This document shows positions 43,463 to 51,620 of a stretch of 64,000 nucleotides of DNA, one piece after another. Under the pieces are notes generated by a model. It had not been told where the DNA came from and ran no database searches. It worked only from the letters and a program-made list of their open reading frames with translations. The translations under genes were made by a program, and so were the position numbers. Origin of the DNA: an uncultured Bacteroidales bacterium (GTDB taxonomy: Bacteria > Bacteroidota > Bacteroidia > Bacteroidales > UBA932); assembly GCA_900316675.1 (NCBI GenBank), contig ONDR01000001.1, forward strand, positions 99,505-163,504. Reading direction: 5' to 3'. Each line of letters begins with the position of its first letter. Position 1 is the first letter of the stretch.

Positions 43463-43470
43463 TATCTTTG
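43463..43470 (+). promoter_or_regulatory. -7 box of the transglutaminase operon
   Basis: TATCTTTG on the plus strand, 18 nt before the ATG at 43489. It is the mirror image of the GT2 box 15 bp away, giving compact back-to-back promoters. Confidence 0.6.
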
Positions 43471-43488
43471 AGAACTAAGATATTAAGT

Positions 43489-46080
43489 ATGAAAAAAGTT
43501 ATACCGTTTTTCGTGGCCCTTGTGGTTGCCATCCTTCTGATAGGAAAGACTGACAAGCATTTCATAGCCGACAAAGCCCTTCGCACCAAGGTTCATGATA
43601 CCTTCACGGAGCGAATGGAGGCCAACGACGGCGCGCTTGAACAATTCTATACGCCGGAAAAAGGTGTCTCTGCAAAGGAACAAGAAGCCCTTGAATTCCT
43701 TTATGCCTATATGCCGGTAGCCGATGTTACCGACTATCCCACCTCATTTTATCTTGAGAATATCCGCGCCACGGAGCAAACCCGTAAAGAAATGGCCTGG
43801 GGAGAAAGCATCCCGGATCTGCTTTACAGGCACTTTGTGCTGCCGATCAGAGTTAATAACGAGAACCTTGACAGCGCCCGCGTTGTCTTCTACAAAGAGC
43901 TGAAGCCCCGCATAGAAGGCCTGAGCATGAAGGACGCTATCCTAGAGGTCAACCATTGGTGTCACGAGAAAGTCAGCTATCAGCCCTCGGACGCCAGGAC
44001 GTCGTCCCCTCTTAACACCGTCAAGAACGCCCTTGGCCGCTGCGGAGAAGAATCCACCTTCGCCGTTGCCGCCCTGCGAAGCGTAGGCATACCTGCAAGG
44101 CAGGTGTATACACCCCGCTGGGCCCATACGGACGACAACCACGCCTGGGTGGAAGCCTGGGCGGACGGCCAGTGGTACTTCCTGGGCGCCTGCGAGCCCG
44201 AACCCGTGCTGAACCTTGGCTGGTTCAACCTGCCGGCATCACGCGGCATGCTTATGCACACCAAGGTCTTCGGCCATTACGAAGGCCCGGAAGAGGTGGT
44301 GCTTGAAGGCCCTAACTTCACAGAAATCAACCTTATAGACAATTACGCAAAGACCGGCAAGGCTAATCTTCTGGTTGTTGACGAAGCAGGCGCGCCCGTA
44401 GAAGGTGCCTGCGTAGACTTCTGCATCTACAACTACGCAGAATTCTACCCGGCAGTCAAGAAATACACTGACGCACAGGGCCGTACCTTCCTGACCGCAG
44501 GTCTGGGAGACATGCTGGCCTGGGCATCCAAGGACGGAGCCTGGGGCTATGCCCGCGTAAGGTTCGGGGACGAGGACCTTGTAACCATCGTCCTTAGGAA
44601 AGAGGCCGCAAAAGAGGCGGAAGAAATAGACATCGTTCCGCCGGCAGGCCATGACAACGTGCCGGAAGTCACCCCGGAGCAGCGCGCAGAAAACGACAGG
44701 CGCTTTGCGGCCGAAGACAGCCTGCGCCACGCCTACGAGGCCACCTTCGTTGCAAAAGACACCCCGGACGTCAACCGTTTTGTAGTTATGTCCCGCGGCA
44801 ACCACAAGGTTATAAGCAAGTTCCTTGCTGACCATCCCGGAGAACGTGCAGAAGAGCTGCTTAAAGGCCTTAGCTGGAAAGACCTTCACGACGTTACCCC
44901 GGAAATTCTGGAAGATCATTTTGCTGCCACGGAATCCGTTCTGAAGCCCCGCGTGGCCAATGAATTCCTTACCCCTTACAAAGGCTGGTTCCTGAACACC
45001 CTTACGGCAGAGCAGAAAGAGCAGCTGGCAAAGCCCGAGGCCCTTGTAGCCTGGACCAAGGACAATATCAAATTGCTGGACGATCCTACCGCATGGCGCA
45101 TCCCCATGTCGCCTGCAGGCGTATGGAAAGCCCGTCAGGCCGACGAACTGTCCCGCGCTGTCTTCTTTGTAAGCCTTGCCCGTACCCTTGGCACCGAGGC
45201 ACGCATCCACCCCGTAACCCATAAGCTTCAGTATAAGGAAGGCGAGGATTGGGTTGACGTAGACTTTGCTGCGGCAGAAGCACAGAAAAAAGCCCCTCAG
45301 GGCCTTCTTCGCCTGTCTTACAAGGGAAGCAAGCTTGTAGAAAACCCCGGCTACTATACCCACTTCAGCATAAGCCGCATCGAGGATAACGGCCGCACCC
45401 AGCTACTTACCTTTGACGAGGGCCAAGTTGACATGGGAGGCGGAATGGACTGGAAGAACGGCTTCAGCAAGGGTGTCGCCCTGGACGAAGGCAACTACAT
45501 CCTGGTTAGCGGAAACCGTCTTTCAGACGGCTCAGTGCCCGTAACGATATCATTCTTTACCATAAAGCAGGGTAACGCCACAGATGTAGATCTGATTATC
45601 CGCGAGCCCGCCGATGCCGTTTCCGTAATTGGCGGCTTCGATGCAGAAACCCTTGTAGAGAAAGACGGCAGCATGGTTTCCCTTCTGTCCATGACCGGCC
45701 GAGGCTTCTATGCCCTGGGCCTTCTGGAAGTCGGTAAAGAGCCTACCAACCATGCCCTGGCGGACATCAGCCGCGCCCGCGAGGCCTTCCAGAAATGGAA
45801 TCGCCCCACCATACTTGTCTGCACAGACCAAAACCAGCTTGACAGGCTTAAGGCAGAGATTGCAGAAGGCCGCTACGGCCAGCTTCCGTCCAACCTTATC
45901 CCGGTCATCGACCGCGACGGCGCAGTGGCAAAAGAACTGACAAAGGAACTAAAGGCAAATACGACCAATAAACCCGTATTTATTGTCGCTGACACCTTCA
46001 ACAAGGCATATTTCTTGTCGGAAGGTTATACCATAGGCCTGGGAGATCAAATCCAAACCGTGATTAAGAAACTGGACTAA
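43489..46080 (+). CDS. Exported transglutaminase-core protein
   Basis: 863 residues from ATG 43489; the open TTG at 43468 lies in the promoter box. One N-terminal membrane anchor or signal (VIPFFVALVVAILLIG) is present. The transglutaminase/protease-like core covers about 120-265, with catalytic Cys185 in GRCGEES, His218 in DDNHAWVEAW and acidic residues in LGACEPEPVLNLGWF. Beta-rich domains follow, including TGKANLLVVDEAGAPVEGACV (Ig-like). A thioredoxin-like C-terminal segment (RPTILVCTDQNQLDRLKAEI...) has no CxxC. It may process peptides or cross-link in the envelope. First gene of a four-gene run ending in flotillin; the next ATG directly follows its stop. Confidence 0.88.
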   Translation: MKKVIPFFVALVVAILLIGKTDKHFIADKALRTKVHDTFTERMEANDGALEQFYTPEKGVSAKEQEALEFLYAYMPVADVTDYPTSFYLENIRATEQTRKEMAWGESIPDLLYRHFVLPIRVNNENLDSARVVFYKELKPRIEGLSMKDAILEVNHWCHEKVSYQPSDARTSSPLNTVKNALGRCGEESTFAVAALRSVGIPARQVYTPRWAHTDDNHAWVEAWADGQWYFLGACEPEPVLNLGWFNLPASRGMLMHTKVFGHYEGPEEVVLEGPNFTEINLIDNYAKTGKANLLVVDEAGAPVEGACVDFCIYNYAEFYPAVKKYTDAQGRTFLTAGLGDMLAWASKDGAWGYARVRFGDEDLVTIVLRKEAAKEAEEIDIVPPAGHDNVPEVTPEQRAENDRRFAAEDSLRHAYEATFVAKDTPDVNRFVVMSRGNHKVISKFLADHPGERAEELLKGLSWKDLHDVTPEILEDHFAATESVLKPRVANEFLTPYKGWFLNTLTAEQKEQLAKPEALVAWTKDNIKLLDDPTAWRIPMSPAGVWKARQADELSRAVFFVSLARTLGTEARIHPVTHKLQYKEGEDWVDVDFAAAEAQKKAPQGLLRLSYKGSKLVENPGYYTHFSISRIEDNGRTQLLTFDEGQVDMGGGMDWKNGFSKGVALDEGNYILVSGNRLSDGSVPVTISFFTIKQGNATDVDLIIREPADAVSVIGGFDAETLVEKDGSMVSLLSMTGRGFYALGLLEVGKEPTNHALADISRAREAFQKWNRPTILVCTDQNQLDRLKAEIAEGRYGQLPSNLIPVIDRDGAVAKELTKELKANTTNKPVFIVADTFNKAYFLSEGYTIGLGDQIQTVIKKLD

Positions 46081-46608
46081 ATGAAAAGATTACTCCTGAC
46101 AATATGTCTTCTGGCCTTCGGGCTGGCTGCCACGGCTCAAGAAAAACCTCATCTTGAGTTCGAGGGCGTGGCTATCAACGGCAAGGTAGAGAGCGTAGTG
46201 TCAAAACTTCGCACCAAGGGCTTCAAGCAGGTCAAAGGCACATCCACCCTCAACGGAAAGGTCATGGGACAGAAGGCATCAGTGACGGTTGCATCCACCC
46301 CGGACGGGGAAACCGTTTACCTGATACTTGTGAACTGTGACACCAAGAAGAACTGGGAAACCGTGCACACCTGCTACGAATCTATGAAAATGCAGCTCAT
46401 GGCCCGCTACGGAGACCCCGTCCTCTTTAAGGAAGAGTTTGCTTCCCCTCTTGCCGAGGCCGACCCGATGAAGGCCCTGCATTACGGCAACTGCACCTTC
46501 ACCAGTCATTATTCCGCCCCCGGGGGTGAGATTATCCTGACCATTACCAAGGATGCAGTGGTTCAAATGTACTTTGTAGATACTTCTAACGCAGTTTCAT
46601 TATATTAA
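46081..46608 (+). CDS. Small secreted protein of unknown function
   Basis: 175 residues with a signal peptide cleaved after TAQ (about residue 20). The mature part reads as alternating beta strands and helices (LEFEGVAINGKVESVVSKLRTKGFKQV, then YLILVNCDTKKNWETVHTCYESMKMQLMARYGDPVLFKEEF). It resembles small periplasmic proteins of Bacteroidetes that I cannot name. It abuts the transglutaminase stop with no gap and the NfeD-like gene starts 1 bp after it, so it is part of that operon. Confidence 0.75.
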   Translation: MKRLLLTICLLAFGLAATAQEKPHLEFEGVAINGKVESVVSKLRTKGFKQVKGTSTLNGKVMGQKASVTVASTPDGETVYLILVNCDTKKNWETVHTCYESMKMQLMARYGDPVLFKEEFASPLAEADPMKALHYGNCTFTSHYSAPGGEIILTITKDAVVQMYFVDTSNAVSLY

Positions 46609-46609
46609 T

Positions 46610-47209
46610 ATGATTGCATCATTATGGCCGGCTGCGGCCGGCACAGGACTCAAGATTATCTGGATTGTGACAATCATTGCCACAGTCGTCTTCCTTATTC
46701 AGAGCATAATGACTTTTGTGGGCGGTGGCAGCAGCGATCTTGACTCTGATCTTGACATCAACTTTGACGGTACTGACGCCGATGTCCCGGATGCCATTGC
46801 CGGCGGTTCCGGAATGAACCTTTACACCTTCCGCAACCTGGTGAACTTCTGCCTTGGCTTCGGATGGACATTCATTATCCTGTACGGCAGGATAACGTCG
46901 ACCTTCCTGCTGGTTCTGGTTTCCGTGCTGGTTGGCCTGGCACTTGTGGCAATCGTAATGTATATGTTCAAGTGGCTGTGGGGCATGCAGCAGAGCGGCA
47001 ACATCAACCTTGAAAAGGCAGCCCCGGGCTGCACAGGAACCGCATATCTGGCCATTCCGTCCGCCCGCAGCGGAGAAGGAAAGGTTCAGATTACCATCAA
47101 CAACGCTGTTCGCGAATACGCCGCCGTCACCGACGGAGACACCATCCCTACCGGTGCGGCTATTACTGTTATCGAGGCCATCGGCCCCAACCTTCTTTTG
47201 GTTAAATAA
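46610..47209 (+). CDS. NfeD-like membrane protein
   Basis: 199 residues. One N-terminal membrane helix (about 15-38), an acidic loop (SSDLDSDLDINFDGTDADVPD) and two further helices (about 75-125) precede a C-terminal OB-fold-like domain (GCTGTAYLAIPSARSGEGKVQITINNAVREYAAVTDGDTIPTGAAITVIEAIGPNLLLV). This is the NfeD/YuaF arrangement typically encoded next to flotillin, as it is here (15 bp apart). NfeD proteins are thought to support assembly of flotillin membrane microdomains. Confidence 0.82.
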   Translation: MIASLWPAAAGTGLKIIWIVTIIATVVFLIQSIMTFVGGGSSDLDSDLDINFDGTDADVPDAIAGGSGMNLYTFRNLVNFCLGFGWTFIILYGRITSTFLLVLVSVLVGLALVAIVMYMFKWLWGMQQSGNINLEKAAPGCTGTAYLAIPSARSGEGKVQITINNAVREYAAVTDGDTIPTGAAITVIEAIGPNLLLVK

Positions 47210-47224
47210 TCAATCTATACTACT

Positions 47225-48661
47225 ATGGGACAAACTTTAGAGACTGTTCAGTCTAATCCTATCATTTTGATTCTCATTATTGCGGCCGTACTTTTTGTTA
47301 CGTTCGCAGCCATCCTTAAGCGCTACAGACGCTGCCCTTCAGACAAGATTCTTGTCATTTACGGTAAGACCGGTAAGAACAGGACAGGTTCCATATCTTC
47401 TGCAAAGTGCGTACACGGCGGCGCAGCATTCATCTGGCCCGTGTTCCAGGATTATGCCTTCCTTGACCTGAAACCTATCAGCATCGAGTGCAACCTGACC
47501 AACGCCCTGTCAAAGCAGAATATCCGCGTTGACGTTCCCTGCCGCTTTACCGTAGGTATTTCTACAGAGCCGGAAGTAATGACCAACGCCGCAGAGCGTC
47601 TGCTTGGCCTGTCGTCTGACAGCATCCAGAACGTGGCTACCGATATCCTCTTCGGTCAGCTGCGTCTTGTGATTGCAACCATGGACATTGAGGAGATCAA
47701 TGCTGACCGTGACAAGTTCCTGGCAAGCGTATCCGCCAACGTAGAGGCCGAGCTCCGCAAGATTGGTCTTAAACTCATTAACGTTAACGTAACCGATATC
47801 CGTGACGAGTCCGGCTATATCGAGGCCCTTGGTAAGGAGGCTGCCGCAAAGGCTATCAACGATGCCAAGAAGAGCGTTGCAGAGCAGAACCGTTTTGGTG
47901 AGATTGGTAAGGCCGAGGCCGACAGGGATAAGGATATCCGTATTGCCGAGACCACCAGGGACACCCGTATCAAGACCGCCGAGGCCAATGCTCTTGCCGT
48001 AGAAGGTGAGAACAGTTCCAAGATTGCCATTGCCAACTCTGACGCCCTGCGTCGTGAGAAAGAGGCCGAGGCTGCCCGTGTTGCAGTAGCAGCAGAAAAG
48101 GTTCAGGCCGCCAAGGCTTTGGAAGAGGCTTACAAGAGCGAGCGTGACGCCGAGCTTGCCCGTGCCGACCGTGAGAAAGCAACCCAGCAGGCCAACGTTG
48201 TGGTACCTGCCCAGATAGAAAAAGAAAAGGCCATCATCGACGCCGAGGCCGAGGCAGAGAAGATCCGCCGCAAGGCAAAGGGAGAAGCAGACGCTATCTT
48301 TGCCAAGATGGATGCTCAGGCCCGCGGTACTCTGGAGATTCTGTCAAAGCAGGCAGAAGGTTTCGGAAAGATGGTTTCCGCCGCAGACGGAGATCCTCAG
48401 AAGGCCGTGCTCATGCTTATTGCCGACAAGCTGCCTGAACTTGTGAAGACCCAGGTAGAAGCTGTCAAGGGTATCAACATTGACAAGGTTACCGTTTGGG
48501 ACACCGGAAACGGCACCGAAGGCAAGACCGCAACCTCCAATTTCATATCCGGTATGATGAAATCCGTTCCCCCGCTTGACGAGCTCTTCAAGATGGCCGG
48601 ACTGGAGCTTCCTTCATACTTAAAAGGCCAGAAAAAGGAAGAAGCCCCTGATAATCAATAA
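47225..48661 (+). CDS. floA: Flotillin-like SPFH protein
   Basis: 478 residues: an N-terminal membrane hairpin or helix (IILILIIAAVLFVTFAAIL), then an SPFH/Band-7 domain (about 35-200, with PVFQDYAFLDLKPISIECNLTNALSKQNIRVDVPC). A long Ala/Glu-rich coiled coil (about 205-370, DRDKDIRIAETTRDTRIKTAEANALA...) and a C-terminal oligomerisation region follow. Flotillins scaffold ordered membrane microdomains. Together with the NfeD-like protein and the transglutaminase it forms an envelope-organising operon. The symbol is by family; FloT would be equally defensible. A terminator follows at 48699. Confidence 0.88.
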   Translation: MGQTLETVQSNPIILILIIAAVLFVTFAAILKRYRRCPSDKILVIYGKTGKNRTGSISSAKCVHGGAAFIWPVFQDYAFLDLKPISIECNLTNALSKQNIRVDVPCRFTVGISTEPEVMTNAAERLLGLSSDSIQNVATDILFGQLRLVIATMDIEEINADRDKFLASVSANVEAELRKIGLKLINVNVTDIRDESGYIEALGKEAAAKAINDAKKSVAEQNRFGEIGKAEADRDKDIRIAETTRDTRIKTAEANALAVEGENSSKIAIANSDALRREKEAEAARVAVAAEKVQAAKALEEAYKSERDAELARADREKATQQANVVVPAQIEKEKAIIDAEAEAEKIRRKAKGEADAIFAKMDAQARGTLEILSKQAEGFGKMVSAADGDPQKAVLMLIADKLPELVKTQVEAVKGINIDKVTVWDTGNGTEGKTATSNFISGMMKSVPPLDELFKMAGLELPSYLKGQKKEEAPDNQ

Positions 48662-48698
48662 GTTAAATCTAACTATTTGATTATCAATACATTAAGAA

Positions 48699-48735
48699 AG
48701 GTGAGAGTTTTTGAAAATCTCTCACCTCTCTATTT
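48699..48735 (+). terminator. Intrinsic terminator of the flotillin operon
   Basis: AGGTGAGAG (48699-48707) pairs with CTCTCACCT (48719-48727), followed by a T-rich stretch (CTCTATTTTATT). A weaker imperfect hairpin follows at about 48758-48777. Confidence 0.78.
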
Positions 48736-48792
48736 TATTGATTTTCAGCTACTTACAAAACCCTCTGAGAGAGTTTTAAAAGCCCTGAAAAA

Positions 48793-48823
48793 TTGGCGGC
48801 CACAAATTATTGCCGTACCTTTG
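48793..48823 (+). promoter_or_regulatory. Promoter facing an apparent non-coding transcript
   Basis: TTG at 48793-48795, a 20-bp spacer and TACCTTTG followed by C at 48816-48823. A good consensus promoter that does not lead into a plausible protein gene; it drives the candidate sRNA. Confidence 0.7.
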
Positions 48824-48828
48824 CAAGT

Positions 48829-48919
48829 GAAGTAATAATTGTATGGCGTCTGAATTGCCAGGAAATTCAGGATCGGTGCATAGTCAAATGGTTTGCGGGC
48901 TATGCGCCGGTTTTCTTTT
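48829..48919 (+). ncRNA. Candidate 90-nt small RNA
   Basis: The transcript predicted from the promoter at 48793-48823 contains a 7-bp hairpin (CTGAATT 48850-48856 with AATTCAG 48864-48870). It then contains a 10-bp terminator-type hairpin (CGGTGCATAG 48874-48883 with CTATGCGCCG 48900-48909, one G-U), followed by TTTTCTTTT. The flotillin operon has its own terminator upstream, so this hairpin is best explained as the end of an independent RNA. An ORF starting at 48843 runs antisense through the EF-G2 gene and looks like a shadow. The RNA ends exactly at the convergent EF-G2 stop. Not recognisable to me as SRP RNA, 6S or tmRNA. Confidence 0.45.
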
Positions 48920-51071
48920 AGTCCTCGTCCTTCTCCTGAGCTGCGTACTCTGCAAGGAGCTTGGTCTGTACGTCAGCAGGAACAGGCTGGTACTCTGCGA
49001 ACTTCATGGTAAATGTTGCTGCACCACCGGTCAGGGAGCTGAGGGTAGTAGAGTAACGGTAAAGTTCTGCAAGAGGAACGCGTGCGTGAAGAACGGTGAA
49101 GCCCTTCTCCATATCCTGGTTGATAATCATACCACGACGACCGTTGAGATCACTCATACAAGGACCTACATAGTCGTTAGGGGTAAGGATGTCAACGTCA
49201 TAGATAGGCTCAAGGATCTTAGGACCAGCGTTGCGGAATGCCTCTTTGAAGGCGTTACGGCCGGCGATGATGAAGGCGATTTCCTTTGAATCTACCGGGT
49301 GCATCTTACCATCATATACATATACGCGGATGTCGCGTGCGTATGAACCGGTAAGAGGGCCTTCCTCCATCTTGGACTTGATACCCTTAAGGATTGCAGG
49401 CATGAAGCCCATATCGATAGAACCACCAACTACGCAGTTGTAGAATTCAAGTTTACCACCCCACTCGAGCTCGGAGATATCCTGGCTCTTGAAGTTGAAT
49501 ACGGTGTCTTTGCCGTCAATCTTGAAGTTCTTGGGAGCTTCCTGACCCTCTACGTAAGGGCAAACAAGGAGGTGAACCTCACCGAACTGACCTGCACCAC
49601 CGGACTGTTTCTTGTGACGGTACTGTGCGGTTGCAACCTTGGTAATGGTCTCACGGTAAGGAACCTTAGGTGCATAAAGCTCGATGTTAAGCTTGAACTC
49701 GTTGTTAACTCTCCACTTAACAAGGTTGATATGCTGCTCACCCATACCACAAAGGATGGTCTGACGGAGTTCTTTTGAGTACTCTACGGTGATGGTAGGA
49801 TCCTGTGCGGCGATCTTGTTAAGAGCGTCGCCAACCTTAGCCTCGTCGTTCTTGTCAAGAGCCTTGACTGCGCAACGATACTTGGCGTCAGGGAAGACCA
49901 TGTGGCAAACTGCCTCCTGGCCTGATGCAGCTAGGGTAACGTCGGTCTTACCGGCTTTGAGCTTCATGGTACAGCCGATATCGCCTGCGCCGATGGAAGC
50001 AACTTTCTCTTTCTTTGCACCTGCAACAGCGTAGATAGCGGAAAGACGCTCACCGTTGCTGGTTTCAGGGTTGATAAGGTCTGCACCCTCCTGGAGAGTA
50101 CCGCTCATTACCTTGAAGTAAGAAACCTCACCAAGGTGCTGCTCTACTGCAGTCTTGTAAATGAAGATGCTTACAGGGCCCTTGGCGTCGCACTTAAGCT
50201 CACCGCCGTCAACGGTCTTCTGTGAAGTGCCTTCCGGTGAAGGAGCAATCTGGATAAGGATTTCCATGAGGCGTTTTACGCCGATATCGTTCTTTGCGGA
50301 AGCGCAGAGGACGGGGATAACCTCTCCCTTCTTGAAGGCCTCTGCAAGACCGGTACGGATTTCTTCGTCGGAAAGCTCCATGGTGTCGAAGAATTTCTCC
50401 ATGAGAGCGTCGTCGCCCTCTGCGGCTTTTTCCATGAGCTCCTGATGGAGTTCTTCAGCCTCGTCTGCAAAGTTTGCAGGGATGTCAAGCTCTTCGCGGG
50501 TGCCGTTAGCATCCTTGAACTTGTAATATTTCTGTGAAAGAACGTCTACAAAACCATTGAAGTCTGCGCCGATGCCGGCAGGGAACTGTACGAATACAGC
50601 CTTCTTGCCGAATGCCTCCTGGATAGAAGTGCGGCAAAGGTCCCAGTTTGCTTTCTCGTGGTCGAGCTGGTTGACAACGATCATGAAAGGAAGCTTGTAC
50701 TGGTCTGCGTAGCGGGCGAAGATTTCGCTTCCAACCTCTACGCCCTGCTGTGCGTTCATGACCAGAACGCCGCTTTCGCATACCTTGAAGGCTGCAAGTG
50801 CGCCGCCGCTGAAGTCATCTGAACCAGGCGCGTCGATGAAGTTGATTTTTGTATTCATGTACTCTGCATACAGCGGGGTAGAATACACAGACTTCTGGTT
50901 GGTCTGCTCGAATTCAGTGTTGTCCGAAACGGTGTTCTTACCTTCTACGGTACCTCTGCGGTCAATAACTTTGCCTTCAAAAAGCATGGCCTCTGACAGG
51001 GTGGTTTTTCCTGACTTGGAGCTACCCAGCAGAACAACGTTGCGAATGTCTTTGGTAGAATAAAGTTTCAT
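48918..51071 (-). CDS. fusA2: EF-G2-type elongation factor G paralogue
   Basis: 717 residues with full EF-G domain order. G1 is GSSKSGKTTL (16-25). G3 reads DAPGSDDF (80-87) where EF-G has DTPGHVDF, so the GTPase-activating His is Ser84. G4 is NQLD (134-137) instead of NKxD. The switch I Arg-Gly-Ile-Thr is replaced by KSVY. Domains II-V are intact, including YRETITKVATAQYRHKKQSGGAGQFGEVHL and the C-terminal NDYVGPCMSDLNGRRG. B. thetaiotaomicron EF-G2 is known to support translocation without GTPase activity and to matter under starvation, and this looks like its counterpart. Promoter TTG-N20-TACATTTG lies about 50 nt upstream. Confidence 0.88.
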   Translation of the reverse strand: MKLYSTKDIRNVVLLGSSKSGKTTLSEAMLFEGKVIDRRGTVEGKNTVSDNTEFEQTNQKSVYSTPLYAEYMNTKINFIDAPGSDDFSGGALAAFKVCESGVLVMNAQQGVEVGSEIFARYADQYKLPFMIVVNQLDHEKANWDLCRTSIQEAFGKKAVFVQFPAGIGADFNGFVDVLSQKYYKFKDANGTREELDIPANFADEAEELHQELMEKAAEGDDALMEKFFDTMELSDEEIRTGLAEAFKKGEVIPVLCASAKNDIGVKRLMEILIQIAPSPEGTSQKTVDGGELKCDAKGPVSIFIYKTAVEQHLGEVSYFKVMSGTLQEGADLINPETSNGERLSAIYAVAGAKKEKVASIGAGDIGCTMKLKAGKTDVTLAASGQEAVCHMVFPDAKYRCAVKALDKNDEAKVGDALNKIAAQDPTITVEYSKELRQTILCGMGEQHINLVKWRVNNEFKLNIELYAPKVPYRETITKVATAQYRHKKQSGGAGQFGEVHLLVCPYVEGQEAPKNFKIDGKDTVFNFKSQDISELEWGGKLEFYNCVVGGSIDMGFMPAILKGIKSKMEEGPLTGSYARDIRVYVYDGKMHPVDSKEIAFIIAGRNAFKEAFRNAGPKILEPIYDVDILTPNDYVGPCMSDLNGRRGMIINQDMEKGFTVLHARVPLAELYRYSTTLSSLTGGAATFTMKFAEYQPVPADVQTKLLAEYAAQEKDED

Positions 51072-51120
51072 TTTTTGTTATGTTAAGTTATTATTTTCTT
51101 ATGAAATAATAGTAAGCCTG

Positions 51121-51151
51121 CAAATGTATTAAATTTATTGTGCAATATCAA
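51121..51151 (-). promoter_or_regulatory. Promoter of the EF-G2 gene
   Basis: On the minus strand: TTG at 51151-51149, a 20-bp spacer and TACATTTG at 51128-51121. The leader is about 45 nt. The -33 half lies inside the last codons of the small gene upstream. Confidence 0.7.
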
Positions 51152-51386
51152 TACAAAAACCGTATTTCTTGGAAAGATAATCTGCATAAGATTTTCTCAT
51201 GTGAGATAAGAGCTCTTCCCCGGTAAAACCAAGGGTGCAGGAAAGCCTCCGGTCCAGATCTTCCGGACTGATTTTTAGCAGTGTGCAGATGGTCCTGAAG
51301 TCCAGGGAGCGGCACAGGTAAATGCAATCTTCTTCTATCATTTTGAGGAAGATTTCCGATTTTGCGATGATTTCTTTGGATTCCAT
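51135..51386 (-). CDS. Small helical protein, AraC-HTH-like
   Basis: 83 residues, acidic N-terminus. The segment DFRTICTLLKISPEDLDRRLSCTLGFTGEELLSHMRKSYADYLSKKYG has the helix pattern of one half of an AraC-type HTH domain (short helix, ISPEDLDRRL recognition-like helix, GFTGEELL, then R...A..L). It is too short for a full regulator. It lies upstream of EF-G2 on the same strand, with its own near-consensus promoter (51422-51453). It may be a small DNA-binding or adaptor protein; no firm family assignment. Confidence 0.55.
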   Translation of the reverse strand: MESKEIIAKSEIFLKMIEEDCIYLCRSLDFRTICTLLKISPEDLDRRLSCTLGFTGEELLSHMRKSYADYLSKKYGFCIDIAQ

Positions 51387-51421
51387 ATCGACTTGTTGAT
51401 TTTAGCGTGAAACTGTTTTTG

Positions 51422-51453
51422 CAAAGCTGGTTTTTTGGAGCCATTCTCCCAAA
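51422..51453 (-). promoter_or_regulatory. Promoter of the small helical-protein gene
   Basis: On the minus strand: TTTG at 51453-51450, a 20-bp spacer and CAGCTTTG at 51429-51422 (one mismatch to TAnnTTTG). The leader before the ATG at 51386 is about 30 nt. Confidence 0.5.
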
Positions 51454-51491
51454 TCTTTGAGGGGCTTTGTGGTGAATCGTGCAAAGAAATT

Positions 51492-51567
51492 CACAAAATT
51501 TTACGAATTATGGACAAATCTTAACTTTTCTGTTAAAAATTTTTACGAAAGGCACAAAAATTTTGGG
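51492..51567. repeat. A/T-rich near-repeats in the XRE upstream region
   Basis: Three related boxes: CACAAAATTTTACGAA (51492-51507), TAAAAATTTTTACGAAA (about 51534-51550) and CACAAAAATTTTGGG (about 51553-51567). The first two are 41 bp apart, about four helical turns. They may be operators for the XRE-type regulator encoded just downstream or simply reflect A/T richness. Confidence 0.4.
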
Positions 51568-51590
51568 ATGCATAATTGCCATCTATCAGA

Positions 51591-51598
51591 TAATTTTG
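51591..51598 (+). promoter_or_regulatory. -7 box of the XRE regulator gene
   Basis: TAATTTTG, 22 nt before the ATG at 51621. A TTTG at 51562-51565 is 25 bp upstream, longer than usual spacing. Confidence 0.45.
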
Positions 51599-51620
51599 TC
51601 CTTAAAAAGGATTGACTATT

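Noticed and set aside
44239..45363. 374-codon minus-strand ORF inside the transglutaminase gene
   Set aside because: Antisense shadow of a confirmed coding gene with no recognisable domain.
48843..49289. 148-codon plus-strand ORF downstream of the promoter at 48793
   Set aside because: Mostly antisense to EF-G2 and reads through the hairpin/T-run; composition is a shadow. The transcript is better explained as non-coding.
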